DNA of 64,000 bases, from positions 9,940,170 to 10,004,169 of the forward strand of contig CM028888.1 of NCBI GenBank assembly GCA_016801885.1, in the 5' to 3' direction. Source of the stretch: Toxotes chatareus. Taxonomy: Eukaryota > Chordata > Actinopteri > Toxotidae. How positions within the stretch are numbered: the stretch's first letter is position 1; each line of letters begins with the position of its first letter. The notes beneath the pieces are model-generated. The model was not told the origin of the DNA. It ran no database searches and worked only from the letters and a program-made list of their open reading frames with translations. The translations under genes were made by a program, and so were the position numbers. Below are positions 48,842 to 60,758 of this stretch, piece by piece.

Positions 48842-51800
48842 GCATGGCTTTGTCTGGAATCTTTTTTGCTCATGCTAATGAGCGTCTCTGTTATCAGTTA
48901 TGATCTCTTACTGGAAGAAATCTTACAATGGTGTGCGGCGAATAGATAACAAGCTGCCCCAGACTGACACAGATGGCTGGGAACAACAAGAAGAAACACA
49001 AACATGATTTTGAAACTCACCACAGTTCATTACTGAGTTTCAAATTGTCAGAAGCAAGTCGGTGATTTTTGTATGATAAAGCATGGAGCTTAAGTTGAGC
49101 TTGTGACATTGAAGAGGACAAAGTAATTCATCTTTTTAAATAAAATGACAATTGATTACTTAACTGTGATTGTGCGGGGTGTCTACCTGACACCCAGAAA
49201 CTGACCAGTATGACGTGATTTTTTTTTAACCGTAAGAGTTTTAAGTTGTGGTTCATTTTTGTGTGCAGGGCTGATTTATGCTTGCCACAACTGTGATATG
49301 ACACCTCAACCCAAAGGTACACCTTCTATGGTGCTTACCATCCCAGCAGTGTCACACATTGGCACAGAACGGATGGCATTCCCCTTGAATTACCAAGCCA
49401 AAGTTGTCTCTTTATTGTGTGAGACCCTTAACCACGATAAACTTTTAATGATGCTTATTGAAAAATTTTAAATACCCAAATACCCTTATGACCAAAGACC
49501 CAAAATCTGACCTAAAACAAAAGGCATGTTTTACATAGCTTGTTGAGTCTTAGTTTTATAGGACAATCTCTCAGTGCTGTTGTGATGTGATAGTTTGCCC
49601 TAAAAGATAAGACAAGCACCAAAACATGATCAAAAGTCACATATATATATCTTGTTAGTACATTATAACTAAACAACATTTTAGTGCATGTGGGTCATTA
49701 GGAAGTAATAAAACTTGTTTAGTGTACTATTTCTGTGATTGAGATTATTTTTTATTTTTATTTTATTGTTTTAGTTAAATACCATGCTTACTCTGGCTTC
49801 TTAAATGCTGTTCCTGTGAAAAGTCATGCTAAAATATTGCAGTGCAGCCAAGCAAAGATGAGATTAGGAGGGGATGCAGGGACAATAAAACCCAGAACTG
49901 GATTTCTCAGCTTTAGGCACGTTTCTCAGAAACAGCATGGTGCTACCCCTGTGAGAAGCACCACCTGCTGTGAGATGTCGGAACTGCATGGCAAGGCTTT
50001 ATTTCAAGTCACGTGATTTAGAAGAAATCGTGCCTCCTGCTCAGTCACAGTCTAGCAGAGAGACTGCAAGGCTCTTGACTTGGCAGTTTTTTTGTTTTTG
50101 CACCACATGTTGAACCTGAAATTCTGTTCTGAAATTCATGCCTGCAATCCTCCCTTTCCATCACATGGGGTGTTTTAAAGTTTAGGACCCTCAACATGAG
50201 GCAACAGTATCATAATGATAGGTCGTATTTCTAAAGTGAGATATTGGCAATAGAAGAGTGCGGCTACCATAAAATTATTATATTTTCCTAGACAGCACAG
50301 AACAGGCACATTTTTTTGCATGATTACTATGCATCTTTGAAATTCTCCAAAAGGGTGTCAAAAGGTGCTGTGAGCCAGAAGAAGGCATTTTTTTTCAATT
50401 TGTAGAAAAAATCAAAAGAACTGCAATACTGCGAAGCCACATTAGAGCTTGTGGTGTACAGGGTCCTGTTTACCCTGTCAAATCATCAAATAGCAGTGTC
50501 TGTGCTAGTAAGGTCAGGTAAGGTGAGGACTTCAGCAGCCTACAGGTGGAGAGGGCTGACAATAAGGATATGTAGTAAGAAACAATCAAAGGGGGGAGTT
50601 CCCAGTTGTGCTCCTGGCAACTAGCCTGGGTTAGGGATTAGCATCCACAATAAAAACACCTGAAGCCCCAGGAGCCACATGAATGCATGTTTTAACATAA
50701 CACAACTAACATAAATGAATAAAAATCTATGGTACAAGTTTTTGAACTGGTCGCACAGCCTGCTTATCCAGCCTCACTGCTCTTTGTTTTCTTCCTGTTT
50801 TTTGTTTCTGATCTTGTTGCTATGACTTTTCACTTCACCTCACCTGTGGCCACACCTACAGCAGATGGCATTGTAGCACAAAGACACTACCACTGAAAGG
50901 TGATTTCAGGCAAACGGGGGAACTGGCTTGACTCTGTCCTGATTTTAGAATTGGATTTATTGCAGTGAACACAGAGATGGATGTTGCATTTTGGCTTAAA
51001 CATATTGCACAGCATAGACAGTAGGAAAGAGTAGGAAAGAATTTGAGGCATTCACAGGTTTCGGTGAGATTTTGAGTGTTTCCTGTCTCACTGAACGAAG
51101 AGCGTGTAAACAGGCACACACTGCACTGTTGGGAATGGCTGTAGGTCATTCCGTGAGTGCTGTTTACTATGCTGTCAGCTGTGCCAGGGATCTGCTTAGT
51201 CAGATAACCTTTCGCACTTTGAAATACTGTGACACATATACCTAGATACACTTTGATATATATGGGGAAACCATGTTAAACACTGTCAGCTAAAGGGTTA
51301 TATAATCTTCTAGGAGTACAGAAGAAGTTTTCAACCAGATAGATTCCTTTTGAAATATCACTGCATGTCAGTCACCTTAATTTACTTGTTTGTTCTTGTT
51401 GCTCTTTACCTGAGTACTTATGTAGTTCCTGGCCTATCAATCTGTCCTGGGGCTATAGATAATAACATTAAAACCAACTGTCATATATAGGGAATTTGAA
51501 GGTGGCTTTAAGGTAACTTTCAGCTGTCTTTGCTGATGGACAAGCATCCCCAAGATTCCCCGTGGGTGATGTTTTTTAGAGGTATTTTTAGACCTTTGTA
51601 ATACATAGATGTTGAAATTTCTCCTCAAGAAGCCACATCCTCAGCTAAAGTAACACAAGGCTGGGGTCTTGGTGGATAGATGGTCTGTTTAAAGTTTAAT
51701 AACAAATGTTGGTGTCTTTTAACTATGACCAGGTTTGTTCCTTAACCATTATTTTAACACTGACAATGAATGTCTCCTAACAACATGATCATATAAACCC

Positions 51801-51988
51801 AAGCCAAGCTTTTTGTTTTGTTTTTTTCTGTTTAGCTGGGGTTATGTTTTTTAACCCCTGCTAATTTATCATAATCTCTCCATAACTCTAAATCCCTAAA
51901 CCTTGCCAGACTTTAACCATACATAGTACTGTCACATCATAAAGCAGATTTATTTCCAAAGCAGGGACACGCATTTCTCACAAACTAC

Positions 51989-51994
<6 letters not shown>
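48839..51994. other. gene-free stretch
   Basis: No supported gene. A short frame at 49259-49471 begins after an acceptor-like 'gtgtgcag' but has no family resemblance or partner exons. Otherwise ordinary AT-rich intergenic sequence. Confidence 0.4.

Positions 51995-52070
<76 letters not shown>
51995..52070. repeat. long (CA)n microsatellite
   Basis: About 38 uninterrupted CA units, the opposite strand phase to the TG tract at 48750. Confidence 0.95.
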
Positions 52071-52073
<3 letters not shown>

Positions 52074-52892
52074 CCTTTCCTTGCAGCCCAGCCAATGATA
52101 AAAAAAAAAAAGTTATGTAAAGAAAGGAAAAACAAAAGTTTAGACTTCCTTAACTCATAATTTATCATAATTTTCACCAGACCTCCTTGTTTGACTACAC
52201 AAGTGTGTCAACACAAGATAAAGGTATCAGTAACACATGCATAGTTTCCAGGAAGGAAGAAATGTGCCCTGGTACTTCACTCAATAATCATGAAATGTGC
52301 TCACATAAAGCAGAAAATACCAAAATGGCAGTTTTGTGTAGCTGAAGGCAGTGGAACACAACAGGGAAGAAATGTCATCCAGAAAAGATAAGGTTTGTTT
52401 GGGCCACAAGATTATCCACACCCCATTATTTCAAATGCATCTTTCTGTGTAAAGTGTATTTATTATGAAGTGATATGTCATCTATTTACTTGAGAAGTCT
52501 ACTGGTTGTTATTCATCTATTAATTTCCATGATGGAAAGTGCAACTGCTGTCTGATAGACCTGCAGCTGTTTTGCATACTTGGTCTGGTAGTATGGGCAC
52601 TGTGCCACCCTGGTAGTGTATGTCATCCACCCCCTCAGTGTGTGTGGGTGTGTGTAAGTAAGAGGTGGAGAGAGGACGCAACGGACAGGGTTGTGCTCTT
52701 TCCAGTAAACAAGCTGATTCTAGCAAACTGTCTCTCTTCTCCTTGTCCCCTCTTACAAGTTCCCACAGACTCACCCATGCTAGCTCCCACCCCCCTGCAC
52801 ACCACCCCCCACCACCCCCAGGAGTCACAAACATGGCTTTGTTTCTGCATGGCTTTATTCATTCCAGAAAGTCAGCTGACTTATTGTTTCTT

Positions 52893-52897
<5 letters not shown>

Positions 52898-52929
<32 letters not shown>
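52898..52929. repeat. (CT)n microsatellite
   Basis: About 16 CT units next to a C-rich stretch. Confidence 0.85.
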
Positions 52930-52935
<6 letters not shown>

Positions 52936-54366
52936 TTGTCTATCTCACTCACTCATACCTACTCTTGTCTCCTCTACAACTCACCCACACATGCGGGATG
53001 TGCTCTAACAGCGCAGCTTTGGATTTGTGTTTACAGTAGAATCACAGTCAAGCAGAATTTGATCGCATCAACCATGAAGGTTTGCATGAATTGGTTCATA
53101 CCCTTTACTTAGGTGAAAATAACAATACACTGTAGAAATACTACATTACAAGTCAAAGTGATGCATTGGAAATACTACAACAGTAAAAGTAAGTAAGTAG
53201 TATTTGCACAATGTATATAAAGTACCAAAAGTAAAAGTACTCAACTGCAAACAATTGGCCAATGTGAGTGTTATAATATAAATGTCATATAAATGTCATG
53301 AACAATGTGTCACGTTTTATGAGATCATGTGTTTTGTGTTTTAGAATCTTATTCTGAAAAGTAACTAGCAACTACATCAAATGAATGTAGTGGAATCTAA
53401 AGTACAATATTTCCCTCAGAACTGAAGTGGAGTAGAAGGTTAAAGCCGCATAAGATGGTAATATGCAAGAACAAGTACCTCAAATTTATGCACAAGTAAA
53501 GCACTAAGTAAAGTAGATGTAAATACGTTCTACCTCTGGTTTCTGAGTGTTCTTGACAAGGCAGTTTACTAGAAGCAGTATATCCTTTTTTTTTTTTTTT
53601 TTTTAACTTTGTTAAAACTTTTTGTTTTGATCCATTTACGTTTTCTTACTGTTATTGTCCACTAACTACTTGCAAATGCTTGATACGGTGTAACACCAGT
53701 TTCCCCATTCATTAAATGTATGTAGTTCAGTCAAATAGTTAAATGCAATGTTCAAAATTGACACACCAAGTTCAAACCTCTGCTCTTACTCAACAATGTG
53801 ACAATTTTCCAAAGCCTGTGACAGAGCACTTGAAACCCTTTAAAAACAAAGGTGTTCCAGTGTACATGTACTGCAGTGTATCTGTGCAAAAGGCAAAGTA
53901 AACTTTATTCTGTTCTGTTCTGTTTTGTTCTATTCTATTCTATTGTTTTCTATTGTTGTGGTGTTCACGTACATAAAATGGCTTTTTAACAAGCAGTAGC
54001 ATGAATAGAAGTAGCGACACAGTAGAAGTACATATGTAGTTTACATTTCAAAGATGGGTTCAGTGTGCAGTATCACCTGAATTTCCAACAGGTGCCTGCA
54101 TGTTCTTTATCAATGTGTCCTGCTGATGAAGGTCATGTTGATTGTTTAAATGAAGCACAGGAAGGTTTTTTATAAATAGGCCAAAGTGGGGTGCTGCAAC
54201 TAAAAATTTATCCTTAAGTGAACAGCTTTATCCAGTTCTGGTGAAACCTGCAGAGATGATATAACTCAGATTGTGATAACCTCACCATGCCTCCTTTTTT
54301 TTTTTTTTTTTACAACTAAAGACAGCTCTGGTGTTTCCAGTAAATCAGCAGACTAATTCCTACTAT

Positions 54367-54424
<58 letters not shown>

Positions 54425-57400
54425 ACAAATACACTCAAACACTTTCTTTCTCTCTCCCATGCAACCAAATGCCAGAGTGTGATTACTCATGTGCATAGAT
54501 TTATTATTCAACATCCGTTGGTATCAGTCTATGGAGTCATGTTTCACAGTCACTTTTTGAGATAAGCCCTGACAACTGCCCCATGCTTCCTTCTATTGTT
54601 TTCAGCCATGTCAAATTGAGCATGTGGACAGTTTAGCTCAGTTATCGTTAACTGCTCTGCATGAGCATGTCTTCTGCAGTAAGTACTATTAATTCAGTCT
54701 CATGTACAAAATTGGATGGAGCACATGTGCTCTAGATGACTTGACTTCCTGGGAGGAACTCCAACAACACCTCCAGCTGTGATTGTTCAAAGATTTGGGG
54801 TGGGCGATTAGGAGTGTACTGCCTTTCACTATGCGTAATTATGAAACTAATACATAACTGCTGGAAGTCATTTTTATTTTGGTGTTTTTTTAGATTTTTT
54901 TTTGCTTTGCATTGTGGTACACACTGTTTGTTCAGCAGAGGCGATTATAACTTTGACGTTGACAGTAAATCAATCCAAACCTGAAAATCCACAGTCCATT
55001 GTCTACTTATATGTTTGACTCATCCTTCCATCTTGAGGATTCATATCAAACATTAATTAAACAAGGAATGCTGCATGTTATCCTTGTGGCATAGACAGAA
55101 CAGATGACGCCCATGTTTGTTTGGATTTTTTTTTTTTTTTTTTTTTTTTTGATGAGGTTTTCACTTGTATTGACACTTATACGGGTTATATGGGAAACAA
55201 TATATCATGGTGGAAAATGTGTCCAGGTCAGTTTTAAAGTGCTTTTTCATATTTAAGTAAACATATGAAAAGATTATCAGCGAAATGTATAAAAAGCAAA
55301 AGATCTTATTTTGGCCACCGTGAGTGATATATCATTACATAGGGATATTATATTATTGGATTATTACTACTGATCCATTAGCACATACTCAGCCTTTAAA
55401 TGCTGTATGAGCTGGATGAAAGGGAGCTAATTTCAATGACTTACATTACATTTTGAGTAGTTTACAACAATACATCATATTTTAAGAACTAAGTATGTGT
55501 TTTGTATGTAAAACCTGCACCTGCAAAGTAAATGTGGTCGGTGTAGCTGAGTGCTAATTAAAGCAGAGAAGGCTGCAGAAACAATACAGCATTTTCTCTT
55601 CTCTGCTACTTTTTGTATTTGTGTTGGGACTGTTCATCCAAAAGCACTGACAGTAGCAAAAGCTATTTTATTCTAGAACCATTTCAACTGTAAGCAGTAG
55701 GGTGGGAAAAAACATTCATGTGAGCCTCTTCGATGTAACTCCATGTCAGAAATATGTAAGGAATTTCTGATATCTACAATATCTACTTGAAATGGTTTAT
55801 TCAAACTCTGGGGGGTTTACCCATTTGTTTCATTTGTCTTAACAGTATCATAACATAGGTGGCATCAAATACTCACACTGGGGCCCCTTGAAAATGTGGG
55901 CATCAGTTCAGAGAAGATCCCAATCGCATTACAGCAGTGAGGCTACTTAAGAGATCCAAAGCTTGCAGACATTAAAATAGAAAAATAGAAAAATGGAAAA
56001 AGCAGTTAGCACCAAGAGTTGCTAACATTTGGAATATCGAAGATATAAAATACACAGTTTGAATTTACTCTGGCATTTGGCTATTTGGCTGTGTTTGGTT
56101 GCTTGTTTTTAGGCACTCTGCAGATTCCTCTGTGAATGAACACAGCCGGAAAAAGACCCTCTTTAGGAAGACCTACAGCTGCTCTTATTCAGGCTCTGTT
56201 TCCAGTAAACTGGTGCTTGTTATGATTATGCCAGGACAAACATGCTCAGATGTGCTCAGTGAAAAAAGGAACTGACAGATGGATGCATATGCATACAAGC
56301 ACACACGAGCATTACTGCAGTACTCCCAAAGTTCAACAGCAGAAAACATGGCAGCCAAAATTTCACAGTAAGAGATAAGGTTATACATTCTGTACATTGC
56401 TTCCAACTCTGACTAAAACCTTGCTGACTAAAGGCCATAGATCATGAGGCCAACCTTTGTGCAGTTAAATAACGACTACATCTGACTCTCATGAACTAAT
56501 AATGTTTTATTTATCCCCAAAAGAAAGTTATTTTTCTTTTCATTTTCACTCCGCTACAAGAGGGTCTAGGACTTGCATGTTACCACAAACTTCTGTTGTT
56601 CAGTCAGCTTATCTTGCAAACAAGACAATATTTTCCATACTGAGAGAGCTGAAAAAAAATCTTCTAGTCACATGTTAATCAATTAATTGCTTAATATGTG
56701 ATTTTTGGGGGGAGTTTTGAGGAGGCTGAGCAAATCAGTTCTTAATCAAAATATAAAATAAATCACTATACTACAAATTAACTGAGCAGGAAAGACTGAG
56801 ATATCTTGACTTTTAGTCTTGTACATAAATCTTCTACTGTATGTGTGAAGCATCAGTTTTAACTTCCCATAATGCATCTTAATAGAATCTTTTTGGCTGG
56901 ACCTCAACAGGCTGGCAACTGACTCATGGTTAACATGTGGTCTTATATGGGCCATGTTTCAGTCACTATTTAAGACTTGTTCGGTTGTCAGCACAGACAG
57001 AAAAACATATAAAAGAGAGCAGCTTTATTGGTAATCCGGCTGTGTTAAATTACTGCGCAAGTGATCACAGAAAGTAGGAGAGAAGAAAACAGATAAAGGG
57101 CTGAGCAGGCAGGGGTGTTCAAACTAATAGGACACTGACAGCAGTGCTTAGTGAAATCCTCTAAAATCCAAGGTTGACTTTAATGGAAATTTTATCACTA
57201 TAACTTTTTAACACAGTAACACAGTAATTTTGGATAAAGCAATTGGGGCATCAAGCACAGTGTTACGAGTGATACGAGTCATTGTCACAAGAGAGAGAAA
57301 AACCTAGGGAAATACCAAGTCAGTTTGATTTTACCATGCTGGTCATTGTGGTATGTATGTCTCTGTGAAAGCTATAGGGGAAGTAACCTCTCTTGTACAA

Positions 57401-57858
57401 TTCTGTCATTTCACAACTATTAAAAAGAAAAAACTCTGGCTGCTCTTCAGTCTAAGGTGACTCAGTGTGTAGTGTTATTAAAATGAGCAGTCAGTGGAAA
57501 GCACCAGAGATATCTCTCTACATCAGCAACACATACACGCACATACACACACAGCTGGTATTAAGCTGGTATTAACAGAAGCAGAGCCAGACACATCCAA
57601 TACACCCATAATTTTCTCCCTCTAGACCAAGTTGTGTGATATATGTTGGCTGTGTCCGCTGTTTCTGAAGAAAGAAAACATCGGTTAAGGCAGTTCCTAG
57701 GATGTATTTTCTACTTCCTACTTCACCGGCCTTTGTTTACATGACTGACTGTGCTGCTACAGCAGATTTATACCTTTGTTCTACAGAACTAACCATGGAC
57801 CACACATGCAGACAAAGGCAATACTGTTGGCCAAACCTATCAAAAGAACTTTTGATTT

Positions 57859-57861
<3 letters not shown>
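52930..57861. other. gene-free stretch
   Basis: AT-rich sequence with poly-T tracts (about 53587-53604, 54296-54311, 55129-55150) and a run of TTCTA/TTCTG-like pentamers near 53905-53950. No reading frame with splice or family support on either strand. Confidence 0.4.
54371..54424. repeat. compound (CT)n(CA)n microsatellite
   Basis: About 16 CT units running directly into about 10 CA units. Confidence 0.9.

Positions 57862-57889
<28 letters not shown>
57862..57889. repeat. (TG)n microsatellite
   Basis: About 14 TG units. Confidence 0.9.
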
Positions 57890-58883
57890 CTGCCATGTTT
57901 TCAGGTTTTCTTATGTTTATTAAGCCATATAATTCTTGGAGTTTCAGTTAACTTATGAAATTAAACTGAACAAACAGCATATTTTTAAAAAGTAGACAGC
58001 ACTGTCCTTGACATGGAGTCAGCCGAGGAAGCAGGAAAAAATTTTTTAAAAGCAAAAAGTTATATTGTGTGTTTTCCGCCCTTGTTTAAGTTTGTACCGT
58101 AAGCTGCACCTGTCCGCATTAAATGGTTTGAGTTTATGATACAGATACCTCACCTGTTATTTATTTATTTACATCAGATATTTTAAGACAAATCATGGGT
58201 GAATTATTGCCATAACTTCAAAAATGGTTATATAATGATAAAGACAAATAAGAATAAAAAAAAAGAAAAAAGAAAAAACATTATATAAAAAGTAAAATTT
58301 TACACCATAATTTCATATTGAAAGATCATATCATATATAAACATTAATTAATCTATTTATTTAGTAATTTATTAATTTTTTGGGAAACCACCTGGTATTA
58401 ATTTAAAATGTGCTGTAATAATTTTATACTGCTTTATAAGAAAATGTTTTTTGGTCACCAATAGTTTACAATGAAGCCCACTATTTACAGTGTAATTTCA
58501 TTGTGCGAATGAGGCGTCTGATACTAAAATATAGGTAACAGTGAAAGAAAAGAATATGGAGAACAAGGGAGTAACCACTGGGCAATTTAGAAGGACGAAA
58601 AAATAAATTATACTGTATTTCACTATGATTTACAATGTGCTGCCAAAGCTGTGGGGGCTCGGTAAGATAACAAAATGGGCTTTAGGAAAATTTCTTGAAA
58701 CCCATATGGAGGGGTTATAGAAGAATATATAAAATATGTGGGTTCCACTCCCAAAATGACAACAGGTTTTAAGATAAAGCAATATACTTATGTGGGTTAA
58801 ATGCTCATTGCAAAGACGATTTATCCTACTAGCTTATGTTCTTTGGTATGACTACATTGTAGGCACTGTTCCTGTAATTAAAT

Positions 58884-58931
58884 TAATATAATATAATATA
58901 ATATAATATAATATAATATAATATAATATAA
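58884..58931. repeat. (TAATA)n microsatellite
   Basis: About nine ATATA-type pentanucleotide units, in a very AT-rich part of the window (58.2-59.1 kb). Confidence 0.88.
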
Positions 58932-60758
58932 TTAATTAATATAATCAAATCAATTCCTCTAATGAAAAGAAATCCTTTTTGTCATTAGGGAAAGAATCTC
59001 CAACAGAAAATTTGGATCCATCAGATAAAATTTCTGTAGAGGCACAGTTTTTTACAGTGGAGTATACTTTATAAGTAATAGGAGTCAAGTGTTTTTTCTT
59101 TTTTTTTTCAGAGTTGTGAATTAAAGGCTGCATTTCACAGGCAGATTTTTATAGTGCTGTGATTCCATTGGCATAAAGTGGGTGCCATTATTTTCTTTTT
59201 GTGGTTACTAGTGGTAGTAATGTTGCTTGACGCAGCAGCTGAATGCAACAGTTACTGAATTTGCACTCAAATTTGTGGAACCTTTATTTCTGAACTCCTT
59301 ATTTTGGTTCATTTAGATCAACACGTCCAAAATTCCAGTGTTTTTCTGTCTTTGGGGTTTTTTAGTACTTCTTTGCAACTTCCTCACACTTTTTCCTTTC
59401 TCTTCTTTGCTTGATTCATGTATGCCACAATTCCTCAGACCTGATGCATGCAAGTTTTTAACATGACTGGTACCTGTACCTGTAGAGCAACAGGAAAAAC
59501 GGGAAGGCTTCTTTTGTTTAACTGCTTTTCACAGGTGCAACTGAACTGAAAATAAATAAAGTGCAGCATCCATGAAGATGTTTAACACAAAATTAAATGT
59601 TTGTCATATGATAAGGCGAAAATATGCTTAATCATTAAATTATTTGTTCCCCTTTCTGATAGGGTAACAATCTGCAAAGGGTCAGAAGTACAACTGGTAG
59701 GTCCCCTGCACCTCTATGTCGGCAACAGAAGAAGGAAGATGACAGCATGATGGAGACCTGTCTGTAAAGGGAGTATGTTTGAGACAAAGACCGAAACAGA
59801 CTGTGGAAACTGCAAAAATATGCATTAATCAACAAAATATGGCTACGTGGTACAGTGAAATGAGGTCTGTAGTCGGCACATATAGTTTTTACATCTGAGT
59901 TTTTAGGGATTAACAGTTTGTCCAGTCTAGAGTTTATCAGTCTCAGGAGATGAGCTCATAAACTATCAATACATGTATTTCATTATGATATATTGTGTTA
60001 TAATTTAAAAATAGTTCATACAAAATTTCATTGTGATACACTATGTGTTCATTTGCCTGTTGCAAAGCTGATAGATACACCTTTATTAGTCCCACAATGG
60101 GGAAACTGCATGGGACCCATGCATACGGGACTTGACTGTAGTCTGTGCAGTTGCCACTTTAGATGTTTAACATACAGTAGCCTGGCATCAGCCAGACCTG
60201 TGTGATTAGTTAGTGACTGATTTGTTGTTCATTTGTAAGTATTTTGAGGTTAACATATGTTTACACGAGTGCAAATATGAAAGAAGGAAATCAAGTATAC
60301 GTATAATACAGTTTTCAAGAACAAATTTTGCTTTATTATAGAAGTTCACTCACATCACACACAACTAGACACACTAAGGCTGTATAGTGTGAACATGATG
60401 CTGCTTATGCATGATGCTAAATGATATAATAAAACAATACAATTCTTAGCAAAGCTGCTTTTTGTTGTTAATTATTTGTCAAGTAATATGTAATGTTAAC
60501 ATCAATGGCCACAGAACACCAGCCAAGCACTTTATTAGGAACACCTGTACACCTGCTTCTTTATGCAATTATCCAGTCCGTCAGTAATATGGCAGCCGTG
60601 CAGTGCTTACAATCATGCATATAGAGGTCAGCGTTCTAGCTTAAAGTGTGGACACTGCTCAGATACTAGCGGGGTGATGGTGAACTGAGAAGATGGGCGA
60701 AGATGATGGGCAGGAAGGGTTCAATGCCACAGCATTGTCTAGTCCTGTCCTGAGACCC
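58932..60758. other. spacer and 3' UTR of the unrecognised minus-strand gene
   Basis: No coding evidence. Minus-strand AATAAA signals (plus TTTATT) occur near 60330 and 60527 and could end the transcript of the gene at 60759-63136. Confidence 0.4.

Noticed and set aside
48698..48949. Open frame encoding a Cys-Val repeat
   Set aside because: It is the translation of the (TG)44 microsatellite; no splice or family support.
49259..49471. Short frame after an acceptor-like sequence
   Set aside because: No partner exons in phase and no recognisable family; it could be chance.
51950..52177. Minus-strand frame with a Cys-Val repeat
   Set aside because: It is the translation of the (CA)n microsatellite at 51995-52070.
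52520..52834. Minus-strand 104-residue Gly/Leu-rich frame
   Set aside because: Low-complexity C-rich sequence next to a CT repeat; no splice sites or homology.
46311..60758. Search for irf1 DNA-binding-domain exons downstream of the interferon-type motifs
   Set aside because: No tryptophan-rich IRF-type exon was seen on either strand.
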